A DNA stretch of 30,894 bases from Fimadaptatus sp050946055 (GTDB taxonomy: Bacteria; Bacillota; Clostridia; Christensenellales; Aristaeellaceae), in NCBI GenBank assembly GCA_050946055.1, contig JBMNUB010000037.1, positions 1 through 30,894 of the forward strand, written 5' to 3'. Shown here in pieces: positions 7,675 through 15,591 of this stretch. The position numbers and the translations under genes are program-made. The notes beneath the pieces were generated by a model. That model ran no database searches, was not told where the DNA came from, and saw only the letters and a program-made list of their open reading frames with translations. Positions within the stretch are counted from its first letter, which is position 1; each line of letters starts with the position of its first letter.

Positions 7675-7908
7675 GCTTGTCAGCGCGTCTTTTGACAAGC
7701 GTGGACAGCGGAGACGCTTCCCCTGCCGCTGTCACTCATGCTCAGTTTACACTGATTTCCGGGCGTGAAAACTGCAAGGCAGATATACTGCTCCGGTAAA
7801 CGGGATATCCCGCCGCAAAATCATGTAACCGCCGCACATGTCGCCGGTTGCGATTAAAGTCGGCGGGCTGCGTGTCCTTTCGAACTTTCCCGGAGGGGGT
7901 GACAGTCT
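7675..7908 (+). repeat. Structured dispersed repeat, copy 3 (3' region of rubrerythrin)
   Basis: About 234 bp, the same element as 1846-2094 but on the opposite strand. Plus-strand order: H4 (7675-7682/7693-7700), H3 (7704-7711/7726-7733, a different sequence that still pairs), H2 (7743-7752/7765-7774), then an H1 region whose inner stem is the palindrome CGGGATATCCCG (7801-7812). Conserved short blocks include GGCGTG, ACTGCAAGG, CACATGTCG and GTCGGCGGGCTGCG. The ends are GCTTGTCA and TGACAGTCT. No coding frame. It lies exactly between the two rubrerythrin terminator hairpins. Confidence 0.85.
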
Positions 7909-7951
7909 GATCGCCCGCCTTTCCTCTACCGGAAGGGCGGGCGATCTTGTT
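7909..7951 (+). terminator. Rubrerythrin terminator hairpin, distal copy with U-tract
   Basis: GATCGCCCGCC-TT (7909-7921) pairs with AAGGGCGGGCGATC (7933-7946) with one bulge, followed by TTGTTTTT. It is closely similar to 7639-7670 in stem and loop, so the hairpin has been duplicated around repeat copy 3. It is also the first strong terminator between the convergent rbr and uvrC genes. Confidence 0.8.
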
Positions 7952-8112
7952 TTTCGCGCAGGCATCATGGCTGTCCGGAGCGCGGATAGGGTTGCAGCTT
8001 TTGCGCATGCCAACGCGCTCATGCCATGCTCGTGCATTCATACAGGCGTATGCGCTTTGATTGCATGCCTCGATAGTTCATGAGGTTTCGGCTCACCGCG
8101 CGCCATGCTCAC

Positions 8113-9969
8113 CTATTGCTGATGAAAGAACGCATACACCGCCTCGGCCACAGGCCGCGTAATGCCTTCGGCCTCCAGCAGCTCCTCGACCGTGGCCGCG
8201 CGCAGGCTCTCCACGCTCTTAAAGTGCTTGAGCAGCGCACGCTTGCGGCGCTCGCCCACGCCCGCTATCGAGTCCAGCTGCGAGGATATCGAGCCGCGTG
8301 CGCGCAGCTTGCGGTGATGTGTTATCGCAAAGCGGTGCGCCTCGTCGCGCAGGCGCTGTATCAGGTGCAGTGCGCTTGAGTGGCGATCCAGGTATATGGT
8401 CTCCTCGCGCCCGGGCAGGTATATCTCGTCTATGCGCTCGGCAAGGCTGAACATAGGCACGTTCACGCCCACCTTTGCGGCGGCATCTAGGGCGTTTGCC
8501 AGCTGCACGGGGCCGCCGTCTATCAGCACTAAGTCGGGCAGGCGCGAGAACTTGCCCTCGTCCGCATTGCGCCCCTCCGCTTCCAGCTCCGCCTGCTCCT
8601 CCAGCCCATGACGGAAGCGGCGCTCTATCACCTCGTGCATGGAGGCAAAGTCGTTTGCGCCCTCTACCGTCTTTATGCGAAAGTGGCGGTACTCCTTCTT
8701 GGCGGGCAGGCCGTCCTCCATGACCACCATCGAGGCCACCGACAGCGCGCCCTGAGTGTTGGATATGTCATAGCCCTCTATGCGGCGCGGCAGACACTCC
8801 AGCCCCAGCACGCGCTGAAGTTCCTCCAGTGCGCCGGTGGTGCGCTCATAGCTGCGGCGCAGCTGCGCGGCGCGCTTGTCTGCGGCATCGCGGGCGTTCT
8901 TCTGCGCCATCTCCATCATCTGCCGCTTGTCGCCGCGCTGCGGCAGGCGTATCTCGACCGCGCCGCCGCGCTTCTCGCGCAGCAGCGCCGTGAGCGTGTC
9001 CGCGTCCGAGGTCAGCTCCTGCACCAGTATCATGGGCGGTATGGGGTGATCCTCGTCGTAATACTGGAGCATGAAGCTCTCTATCAGCTCGCCCGCGCTC
9101 TCGCCATCGCCGCGCTCCATCACGAACGACTCGCTGCCCAGCAGCTTGCCGTCGCGCATGAACAGCGCCTGCACCAGCGCGTCCACGCCGTCGGAGGCGC
9201 AGGCCAATACGTCATAGTCGTCGCCGCGCGTGTTCACGGCCTTCTGCTTCTGCATTATCTCGCGCACGGCGCGCAGCCTGTCGCGGTATACGGCGGCCTT
9301 TTCGAACTGCATGGCCGCGGACGCCTCGCGCATCTGCCTGTCCAGCATGTCGATTACGCCGCTGTCGCTGCCGCTGAGAAAAGCTATTACCCTGTCTATC
9401 ACCTTGTGGTATTCCTCGCGCGTAACGCCGCCGGTGCAGGGCGCAAGGCACTGGCCTATCTGCGCATGCACGCAGGCTCTGCGCGCCGCGCTACCCGAGG
9501 GCATGTTGACGCAGGTGCGCAGCGGGAACTCCTGCCCCAGCACATCCAGCATCTCGCGCACCACGGTCGCGCCTATGTACGGCCCGAAGTAGCGCGCGCC
9601 GTCGCGCCCCATGCGCCGCACCAGCTCCACGCGCGGGAAGTCCTGCCGCGTGTCTATGCGTATGTAGGGGTACTGCTTGTCGTCCTTGAGCAGTATGTTG
9701 TAGAAGGGCTGATGCAGCTTTATCAGATTGCACTCCAGTATCAGCGCCTCTAGCTCGCCATCCACCAGCACTATGTCAAAGTCATCCACCTTTTCCACCA
9801 TCGCCAGCACCTTGGGCGTGTGATTGCGCGACGATTGGAAGTACTGGCGCACGCGGTTCTTGAGGTTCTTGGCCTTGCCCACGTATATTATCTCGCCCCC
9901 GGACTTCATAAGATAGCATCCGGGCGAATCGGGCAGCTGACGCAGCTTTATTTCCAGTTGAGGATTCAT
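8113..9969 (-). CDS. uvrC: Excinuclease ABC subunit C (UvrC)
   Basis: 618 residues from the ATG at 9969, which has AAGGAG six bases upstream; the frame is open further back but without a ribosome site. UvrC makes both incisions in nucleotide excision repair with UvrA and UvrB. Visible parts: GIY-YIG nuclease domain at residues 12-95, four cysteines at 153, 166, 174 and 178 that match the iron-sulfur ligands of E. coli UvrC, a UvrB-interacting UVR segment near 205-240, the RNase H-like endonuclease region with the YDISNTQG motif, and a C-terminal helix-hairpin-helix pair (SIAGVGERRKRALL and the following repeat). Length and order are normal. No neighbour appears to be cotranscribed. Confidence 0.97.
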   Translation of the reverse strand: MNPQLEIKLRQLPDSPGCYLMKSGGEIIYVGKAKNLKNRVRQYFQSSRNHTPKVLAMVEKVDDFDIVLVDGELEALILECNLIKLHQPFYNILLKDDKQYPYIRIDTRQDFPRVELVRRMGRDGARYFGPYIGATVVREMLDVLGQEFPLRTCVNMPSGSAARRACVHAQIGQCLAPCTGGVTREEYHKVIDRVIAFLSGSDSGVIDMLDRQMREASAAMQFEKAAVYRDRLRAVREIMQKQKAVNTRGDDYDVLACASDGVDALVQALFMRDGKLLGSESFVMERGDGESAGELIESFMLQYYDEDHPIPPMILVQELTSDADTLTALLREKRGGAVEIRLPQRGDKRQMMEMAQKNARDAADKRAAQLRRSYERTTGALEELQRVLGLECLPRRIEGYDISNTQGALSVASMVVMEDGLPAKKEYRHFRIKTVEGANDFASMHEVIERRFRHGLEEQAELEAEGRNADEGKFSRLPDLVLIDGGPVQLANALDAAAKVGVNVPMFSLAERIDEIYLPGREETIYLDRHSSALHLIQRLRDEAHRFAITHHRKLRARGSISSQLDSIAGVGERRKRALLKHFKSVESLRAATVEELLEAEGITRPVAEAVYAFFHQQ

Positions 9970-10307
9970 CGTGTTCTCCTTGATATATGATTGCGGCGCA
10001 GACGCACTTGCGTCACGCGCCGCAGCGGTAAACGCGCATTCAGCGCGCATGCTTATGATATCGGCATGGCCGGATGCGCGCAGCGATGCGTCGCGCAACA
10101 TGTTCATGAGACATCGCACTCAGCGGTACACCGCGTACTATGTTCATGACACGGCGCACTCATCGATGCCCCGCGCACGCAGTGCAACATGCGCATGTCA
10201 AGCGTACACGGCAACACCGCCTTGCAATGGCAGTGTTTATGCCTCTGGCACATGTCCCGCACATGCTTGTTCGGCCTGCCACGCCTTGACCAACGGTCGC
10301 GCAGCCT
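9970..10307. other. Intergenic stretch with a two-unit 40-bp tandem repeat
   Basis: No gene is supported. TGTTCATGAGACATCGCACT at 10101 recurs in degenerate form at 10141, giving a period of 40 bp for about two units. No clear promoter or T-run terminator was found. Confidence 0.4.
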
Positions 10308-11573
10308 TTACTTGGATATCTCGCGCGCAGTATCGACCTGCGCCTGCGTTATCTCGTGGTCGGAATAGCGCGCCGCGTCGTATATGTCGCCCAGTTCCTG
10401 CCTGTCATGCTCATTTAGCCCCATCTCGCCCAGCGCCTGACGCGCGCTCAGGCATTCCAGCCCGCCTATGCCCGCGCCCCTGCGCCGGTACAGCTGACGC
10501 ACGCAGTAGCGCACGCGCTCGCGCGCATCCATGTCGCTCCACTTCTTCTCGCGCACGGTAAAGCGCTTTAGCGCCTCGCGCACGGCATCCATCATCTCGC
10601 CGCGCACCTCGCCCCAGTCCATGAGCTGCTCGCGCTCCTCCAGATAGTCCTCCTTAACGCCCTGCGCAAAGCGCTTGGCCCAGTCGGATATGCGCGCGGC
10701 CAGCTTGCGCATGAGCTTTATCAGCTTCCACAGCACGAACACCGCCACTGCCGCCAGCAGCACCACCACAAAGTACTTCATGACCTGTTCCATGAGCAGC
10801 GCAAACCAGCTCGGCTCGGTGGCCTCGCCGCCCAGACCCATGTCGCCGGGCGCGCCGCCGCCACCGCCGCCAATGCTTTCGTCGCCCGCGAACAGGTTCA
10901 TTATCCACATTATCAGCTGGCCGACCCAGTACATTATGAATTCGCCGGCGCGCTGTGCCGCGTCGCGTATCGCGCCCGCGTTGGCTATCGTGAGCGCTAT
11001 CGCCAGCATCACGCCCACCATCACTCGGTTGGCGCGCGATATGCGCTTTATAGGTCTGCCGCCACGACCGCGCAGCGACATGCCCTCGCGGACAGATGCG
11101 TTGTTCATGGCGAAGGGACACATTATGAAGTAACTAAGGCCCGTCCACATGAGCGCACTTTGCGCCATGTCCACTCCCGAAAAGCGTATCACCAGCGGCG
11201 CAACCACGTGCATAATCGCGCCCGCTATCATAAGGCGCGGATCATAGCCATGACCTGCGCCCTGCGCGCGCGAAGTGAAGGTGTATATCACGAGCGAAAA
11301 CGCCACGACCGCCCACGCGGCAGGCGCTGCCAGCGCGCCCAGCACCCACGCGCCCGCCGCCGCATAGGCCAGTCCCGCGACTATCATGACCGGCACGCGC
11401 ACCTTGGACGGCACAAACGACACGCCCAGCGCCAGCACCTGACCCGCCGCATAGAACAGCCCCGCGCCCGTCTGATCAAGCCCGGGCAGCAGCCCGCCCA
11501 TAAGCAGCACTACGGGACTAAACAGCAGCGCGCGCCACAGGCACAAAAGCGCATTGTCACACAGCTTCTTCAT
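10308..11573 (-). CDS. Multi-pass membrane protein with DUF4129-like C-terminus
   Basis: 421 residues. About five hydrophobic helices fill the first half, two more lie near 190-225, and after a glycine-rich run (residues 236-246) one strong helix precedes a charged cytoplasmic tail. The tail (about 350-415: RVRYCVRQLYRRR...SARQALGEMG...YDAARYSDHEIT) resembles the DUF4129 domain. In related MoxR-DUF58 operons this position is usually held by a transglutaminase-DUF4129 membrane protein; no transglutaminase domain is visible here. The start is set by AGGAGG eight bases before the ATG, inside the end of the DUF58 gene (17-bp overlap). Probably the membrane partner of the two upstream products. 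Confidence 0.75.
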   Translation of the reverse strand: MKKLCDNALLCLWRALLFSPVVLLMGGLLPGLDQTGAGLFYAAGQVLALGVSFVPSKVRVPVMIVAGLAYAAAGAWVLGALAAPAAWAVVAFSLVIYTFTSRAQGAGHGYDPRLMIAGAIMHVVAPLVIRFSGVDMAQSALMWTGLSYFIMCPFAMNNASVREGMSLRGRGGRPIKRISRANRVMVGVMLAIALTIANAGAIRDAAQRAGEFIMYWVGQLIMWIMNLFAGDESIGGGGGGAPGDMGLGGEATEPSWFALLMEQVMKYFVVVLLAAVAVFVLWKLIKLMRKLAARISDWAKRFAQGVKEDYLEEREQLMDWGEVRGEMMDAVREALKRFTVREKKWSDMDARERVRYCVRQLYRRRGAGIGGLECLSARQALGEMGLNEHDRQELGDIYDAARYSDHEITQAQVDTAREISK

Positions 11574-12651
11574 CGCGCCCGCCTCCTATCAGCCTCAGCG
11601 TCACCGAATTGCCGCGCATGCGCAGCGCATCCATGCCCTGCTCTATAAGTTCGGAATCGTATGCCGAGAGTATCAGTATGTCCATGTCCTGATAGGCGCA
11701 CAGCTCCTCCAGAAACGTGTGGAAGTTCAGCGCACGCTTTATCTGCAGCTGTGCCATTGCGCCCAGCAGCACCTCTCCCTGCGCGGGCGCGCGCTGCGGC
11801 GATATCACGACCGGCTCTTCCGGGCGAATGCTGAGCTGCCCGTTGCAGGCAAAGCCCGCCTCCACGCCCGATTCCAGCGCGCGCGTTATCAGCGTCGCGG
11901 CCAGACTTACGCCGTACTCTATTGTGTCCTGCTCGTACTTCATAAGCTCGCCCCACTGGTGCTCCTGCATCTGCACGTTCAGCACCACCAGCAGGCGCGG
12001 GTCGGCCGTATAGTCATATGTCTTTACCTGAAGCCTGCCGGTGCGCGCGCTCGCGCCCCAATGCACGCTGCGCATGGGATCCCCGGCGCGGTATTCGCGC
12101 ATGCCGCCCACAAGGAACGGATCGGGCATTATCCAGCGGCGCACTACCATGTCGCCCTGCCACTTGCGCGAGGGCATGTCCATCTCGTCATCGGTGAGCA
12201 GGCGCGGATACACAAGCAGGTGCGCGCCCACCTGCATCTGACGGTTGGCACGGCCAAAGTTTATCAGATCTCCCAGCGTCGCGTCCACCGTGCGCAGCTG
12301 ATAGTCGCCGCGGCGCAGGCACTTTATCGTGTGCCGCCGCGTGACGCGCGAGTAAGGCCCCAGGTAGAACACGCTCTTGTGGTACTGCTCATCCTCGGAT
12401 ATCTCGCGCTCCTCCTGCGCGGTCTGGAAGCGCAGATCGGGCGATATGCGGCTCTCCACGCGCAGCCACGGTATGGGCAGAAGCTTGCGGTTGACTATCT
12501 GCTCGACCATTTCCACCGTTTCGCCCTCATACACGCTGCGCTTGCTGAACTCGCGCGTATAGCTGAGCTTCTTAAAGCCGAAGCGCCCAAACACGAACGC
12601 CTGCAGCGAACCCAGCGCCAGCAGCACCAGCAGCAGCCAAAACATGTTCAT
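11557..12651 (-). CDS. DUF58 domain protein
   Basis: 364 residues. One N-terminal membrane helix (about 4-22) is followed by a beta-rich part and the DUF58 core with its signature DPFLVGGMREYRAGDPMRSVHW near the middle, then a von Willebrand A-like C-terminal region. DUF58 proteins regularly pair with MoxR AAA ATPases and are thought to act in assembly or activation of membrane complexes. It starts four bases after the MoxR stop codon and overlaps the next gene by 17 bp, so the three genes form one tight operon, probably with translational coupling. Confidence 0.88.
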   Translation of the reverse strand: MNMFWLLLVLLALGSLQAFVFGRFGFKKLSYTREFSKRSVYEGETVEMVEQIVNRKLLPIPWLRVESRISPDLRFQTAQEEREISEDEQYHKSVFYLGPYSRVTRRHTIKCLRRGDYQLRTVDATLGDLINFGRANRQMQVGAHLLVYPRLLTDDEMDMPSRKWQGDMVVRRWIMPDPFLVGGMREYRAGDPMRSVHWGASARTGRLQVKTYDYTADPRLLVVLNVQMQEHQWGELMKYEQDTIEYGVSLAATLITRALESGVEAGFACNGQLSIRPEEPVVISPQRAPAQGEVLLGAMAQLQIKRALNFHTFLEELCAYQDMDILILSAYDSELIEQGMDALRMRGNSVTLRLIGGGRDEEAV

Positions 12652-12655
12652 GCGC

Positions 12656-13612
12656 TCACGCCCCTTCGGACGATTCGGTAGGCACGGGCGTGCTCTTGAG
12701 CGCCTCGGCCACTATCTGCTCGCCCTGACCCGCGCGGCCATACATGCCGCGCACCACTATCCTGTGCGCCAGCACCGGCTCAGCCAGCGCGCGCACATCG
12801 TCGGGGGTGACAAAGTCGCGCCCCTCTATCAGCGCATGCGCCTGCGACGCGCGCAGCAGCGCCAGCATGCCGCGCGGGGACACGCCCAGCTGCACCTGTT
12901 CAAACTGGCGGGTGCGCTCGCACAGCGCCGCTATGTATCCCATAACCGGCGCAGATGCGCTGACGCCCACAAGCGCGTTCTGCGCCTCGACTATGCTCTC
13001 GCGCCCTACTACCGGCGAAAGCTCCTCCAGCGGGCTGTCGCTTATGAAGCGGCGCAGTATCTCCAGCGCGCCCTGCGCGTCCGGATAGCCCATCTTGAGC
13101 CTGACCAGGAATCTGTCCAACTGCGCCTCGGGCAGCGGGAACGTACCCTGTATCTCGACCGGATTCTGCGTCGCCACGACCAGAAACGGCTCCTCCAGCC
13201 GGCGCGTCACTCCGCTCTCCGTGACCTGCCGCTCCTCCATGCACTCCAGCAGTGCCGACTGTGTGCGGGGCGTGGCGCGGTTTATCTCGTCGGCCAGCAG
13301 TATGTTGGTGAACACCGGGCCGGGCTTAAACGTGAACTCGCCCGCGCTGGCATCCCATATGGACAGACCCGTGACGTCGGTGGGCAGCAGGTCGGGCGTA
13401 AACTGTATGCGCGCAAACTTCGCGTCCATGGAGCGCGCCAGCGACTTGGCCATGACGGTCTTGCCCGTTCCGGGTACGTCCTCCAGCAGTATGTGGCCAC
13501 GCGCCAGTATCGCGCACATGACCAGCTTTATGGTGTCCTCCTTGCCCACTATCACGCGGCTTACGTTGTCCGATATCTGCCGCGCAAACGCGGCCACTTC
13601 CTTTACGTTCAT
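12656..13612 (-). CDS. MoxR-family AAA+ ATPase
   Basis: 318 residues, typical for MoxR. Walker A is EDVPGTGKT near residues 44-52 and Walker B is ILLADEINR near 104-112; sensor and lid features follow (ATQNPVEIQGTFPLPEAQLDRF near 149-170). MoxR ATPases act as chaperone-like remodelers together with von Willebrand A or DUF58 proteins. First gene of a three-gene minus-strand operon. The ribosome site is modest (GAGGGA, six bases before the ATG). I could not find a convincing promoter in the 157 bp upstream. Confidence 0.93.
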   Translation of the reverse strand: MNVKEVAAFARQISDNVSRVIVGKEDTIKLVMCAILARGHILLEDVPGTGKTVMAKSLARSMDAKFARIQFTPDLLPTDVTGLSIWDASAGEFTFKPGPVFTNILLADEINRATPRTQSALLECMEERQVTESGVTRRLEEPFLVVATQNPVEIQGTFPLPEAQLDRFLVRLKMGYPDAQGALEILRRFISDSPLEELSPVVGRESIVEAQNALVGVSASAPVMGYIAALCERTRQFEQVQLGVSPRGMLALLRASQAHALIEGRDFVTPDDVRALAEPVLAHRIVVRGMYGRAGQGEQIVAEALKSTPVPTESSEGA

Positions 13613-13693
13613 TATGCTTCCCTCTCGCTTTCGTCTATTTATTTGCCCTTAGGATTGCGCCATATGCACATCCCTGTGCGTCAGTGTTCCTCC

Positions 13694-13747
13694 GCAGCCG
13701 CATGCCTGTCCGCGCCTTAGCGTGCGCAGCGTCCCCGATGCGGCTGC
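13694..13747 (-). terminator. Hairpin after the phosphodiesterase gene
   Basis: GCAGCCGCAT (13694-13703) pairs with ATGCGGCTGC (13738-13747) around a long, itself foldable loop. No U-tract. It may end the mannosidase operon before the moxR operon begins. Confidence 0.35.
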
Positions 13748-13769
13748 ATGGCCGGCTCCGTGATATGCT

Positions 13770-15053
13770 TTACTTCAATATGCCCTCTATTACATGGCCG
13801 TCCACATCGCCCATGTCCAGCCCCAGCACGCGCGCCACGGTGACAGGTTCGTCCACTATGCTGGCGCGCTCCACAACCGCGCCCGGGCGTATGTCAGGGC
13901 CAAAGGCTATAAGCGTGGGCTGCGGGCCCTTGTCGGGCTGATGACCATGCGTGGCGCGGCCAAAGCGATAGTCGCTTATGTCCAGCGGGCGCACATAGGG
14001 CATAAGCCAGTCGTTGTTAAACGAAGTAAATCCATCCGTCTCTATCACGAACGAGAAGCCGCCGCTTAAATGCTCCTCGCGCTCCGCCTCGCCGGCTGTG
14101 TATACGCGGCTGATGCCGTATATGCCTGATGTACACATCTCATCAAGCAGCGCATGCACCTGCGCCCTGAGCGCTTCATCTCCGGGGTCGCTCAGATACA
14201 CCTGCGCCGACAGCGCCGCCGACTTGCAGAACGCGCGCCAGCCGGTTATATTGCCCTGCGCGCCCACATCTATGAGTCCGCGCTCGGCAAGCAGCGCGTT
14301 GGGCGATGCCGTGCGGCTTATGTTCATCTGACCGTGGTCGCTCACTATGAAGAAGTCGGTGTCGTCATATATGCCCGCGTCGCGGCAGGCGCGCATTATC
14401 TCGCCCAGCCAGAAGTCCGCCTCGTACAGGCCCTGCGTCACCCTGTCGGAGAACACGCCCGTGGCATGGCGATATCCATCTATGTTGGCGGGGTGCAGCA
14501 TCAGAAGCTGCGGCTTGAACTCGCGTATTATGTCGGCGGCGCAGGCGTTTATGAAGTTGTCGGCCTCGGGATGATGGCGCGGCACATTGAGGTTCATGTA
14601 CCTGTCCACTATGCGCATTACCTCGGGCGAAGCGCCCGCATCCATGTAGCTCTGGCGCACGCTCTCGCCGTGCTGCGGCCAGTATTCGGCCAGCAGGTAG
14701 TCTATCGAAGGGCTGCCCGCGCACACCGGCCAGAATACGCAGGCGGTCTTCATGCCGCGCGCATGCGCAAGGTCGAACAGCGTAGGCACTTTTACGGCGC
14801 GCGCGAAGAACTCCCACTGAGACGAGCGCTCGCACATTATCGCCTGCTCGTTGTTGACCACGCCATGCCTGTTAGGATACACGCCCGTCATCATGGACAC
14901 ATGGCAGGGATAGGTTATCGTGGGATATATCGAGCGCACTCGCTTGACGCGCGCCGCCTTATCCCATATCGCGCCAAAGTTGGGCAGCCGGCGCAGCGCA
15001 TCGGTATCCTCATATACTAGCGCATCCTCGGATATGACTATTACATGTCTCAT
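13770..15053 (-). CDS. Alkaline-phosphatase superfamily phosphodiesterase (NPP type)
   Basis: 427 residues, no signal peptide, so probably cytoplasmic. The nucleotide pyrophosphatase/phosphodiesterase pattern is present: metal ligand Asp10 in VISEDA, the nucleophile block YPTITYPCH with Thr47 as the expected nucleophile, TGVYPNRHG, an Asp/His pair in NIDGYRHATG, SDHGQM, and a late His in RATHGHQPDKG. Such enzymes split phosphodiesters or pyrophosphates with two zinc ions. AAGGAGG lies six bases before the ATG. It is the last gene of the mannosidase operon, 58 bp after the ParB-like gene. The substrate could be a nucleotide-sugar or a phosphodiester-linked glycan; that is inference from context. 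Confidence 0.88.
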   Translation of the reverse strand: MRHVIVISEDALVYEDTDALRRLPNFGAIWDKAARVKRVRSIYPTITYPCHVSMMTGVYPNRHGVVNNEQAIMCERSSQWEFFARAVKVPTLFDLAHARGMKTACVFWPVCAGSPSIDYLLAEYWPQHGESVRQSYMDAGASPEVMRIVDRYMNLNVPRHHPEADNFINACAADIIREFKPQLLMLHPANIDGYRHATGVFSDRVTQGLYEADFWLGEIMRACRDAGIYDDTDFFIVSDHGQMNISRTASPNALLAERGLIDVGAQGNITGWRAFCKSAALSAQVYLSDPGDEALRAQVHALLDEMCTSGIYGISRVYTAGEAEREEHLSGGFSFVIETDGFTSFNNDWLMPYVRPLDISDYRFGRATHGHQPDKGPQPTLIAFGPDIRPGAVVERASIVDEPVTVARVLGLDMGDVDGHVIEGILK

Positions 15054-15111
15054 GATTGCCCTCCTTACAGGCGTTTTGAAGTTGAAACCGCTTATAGCTC
15101 AATCCCCTAAG

Positions 15112-15579
15112 TCAACAGCCGCGCAGCCTGTCCACGTTCTCTTCAAACCAGCGCGTCTCCTCCTCACCGGTCATGAACACTATCACATTGCAGCGCGTTA
15201 TGCCCAGTCTGCTCATCGCCTCAAAGCGGTGATTGCCGTCGTTCAGCGTGAGCTTGCCCATCACGCAGCTGACTATCAGCGGCGGCATGTCCTCACCCGC
15301 GCTTATCGCGCGCATCAGGTTGCCCACGCGCATCTCAAACCCATCCGCATCGACGCGGAACTTCATGCCCTCCTCCGGCCCGCAGCAGCGCTCGAATATC
15401 GCGCAGGGCATGTCCATAGGCCCAAACCAAGTGCGCTCGCACTTCTTCAGACCATCCGAGAACGGCTTGTTGTGTCCGTCGCTGAGCAGATAGGCATGCA
15501 CCCAGTCCTCTATCCTGCCCTGCTGTGCGAACTCACGCGCCGAGGTCAGCGTGCGCGCGTATGCTAGTTCCTCTGCCAT
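15112..15579 (-). CDS. ParB-like nuclease-fold protein
   Basis: 155 residues. The motif LNDGNHRFEAM at about 112-122, preceded by PPLIVSCVMGKL, resembles the ParB/sulfiredoxin fold (GNHR in place of the usual GERR or GxHR). No DNA-binding helix-turn-helix follows, so it is not a chromosome-partition ParB. ParB-fold proteins bind or hydrolyse nucleotides, and some act as kinases or nucleases. It lies 12 bp after the mannosidase gene, with GAGGTG upstream of the ATG overlapping the mannosidase end, so the two are cotranscribed. Its role there is unknown. Confidence 0.7.
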   Translation of the reverse strand: MAEELAYARTLTSAREFAQQGRIEDWVHAYLLSDGHNKPFSDGLKKCERTWFGPMDMPCAIFERCCGPEEGMKFRVDADGFEMRVGNLMRAISAGEDMPPLIVSCVMGKLTLNDGNHRFEAMSRLGITRCNVIVFMTGEEETRWFEENVDRLRGC

Positions 15580-15591
15580 GTCATGAACACC

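Noticed and set aside
8608..9753. Long plus-strand open frame opposite uvrC
   Set aside because: Antisense shadow of a certain gene. The His/Ala/Tyr/Arg-rich translation is typical of reversed GC-rich coding sequence, and no ribosome site is present.
11554..13720. Two plus-strand frames of over 350 codons opposite the DUF58 and MoxR genes
   Set aside because: Shadows of the moxR operon; no recognisable domain and no ribosome binding site.
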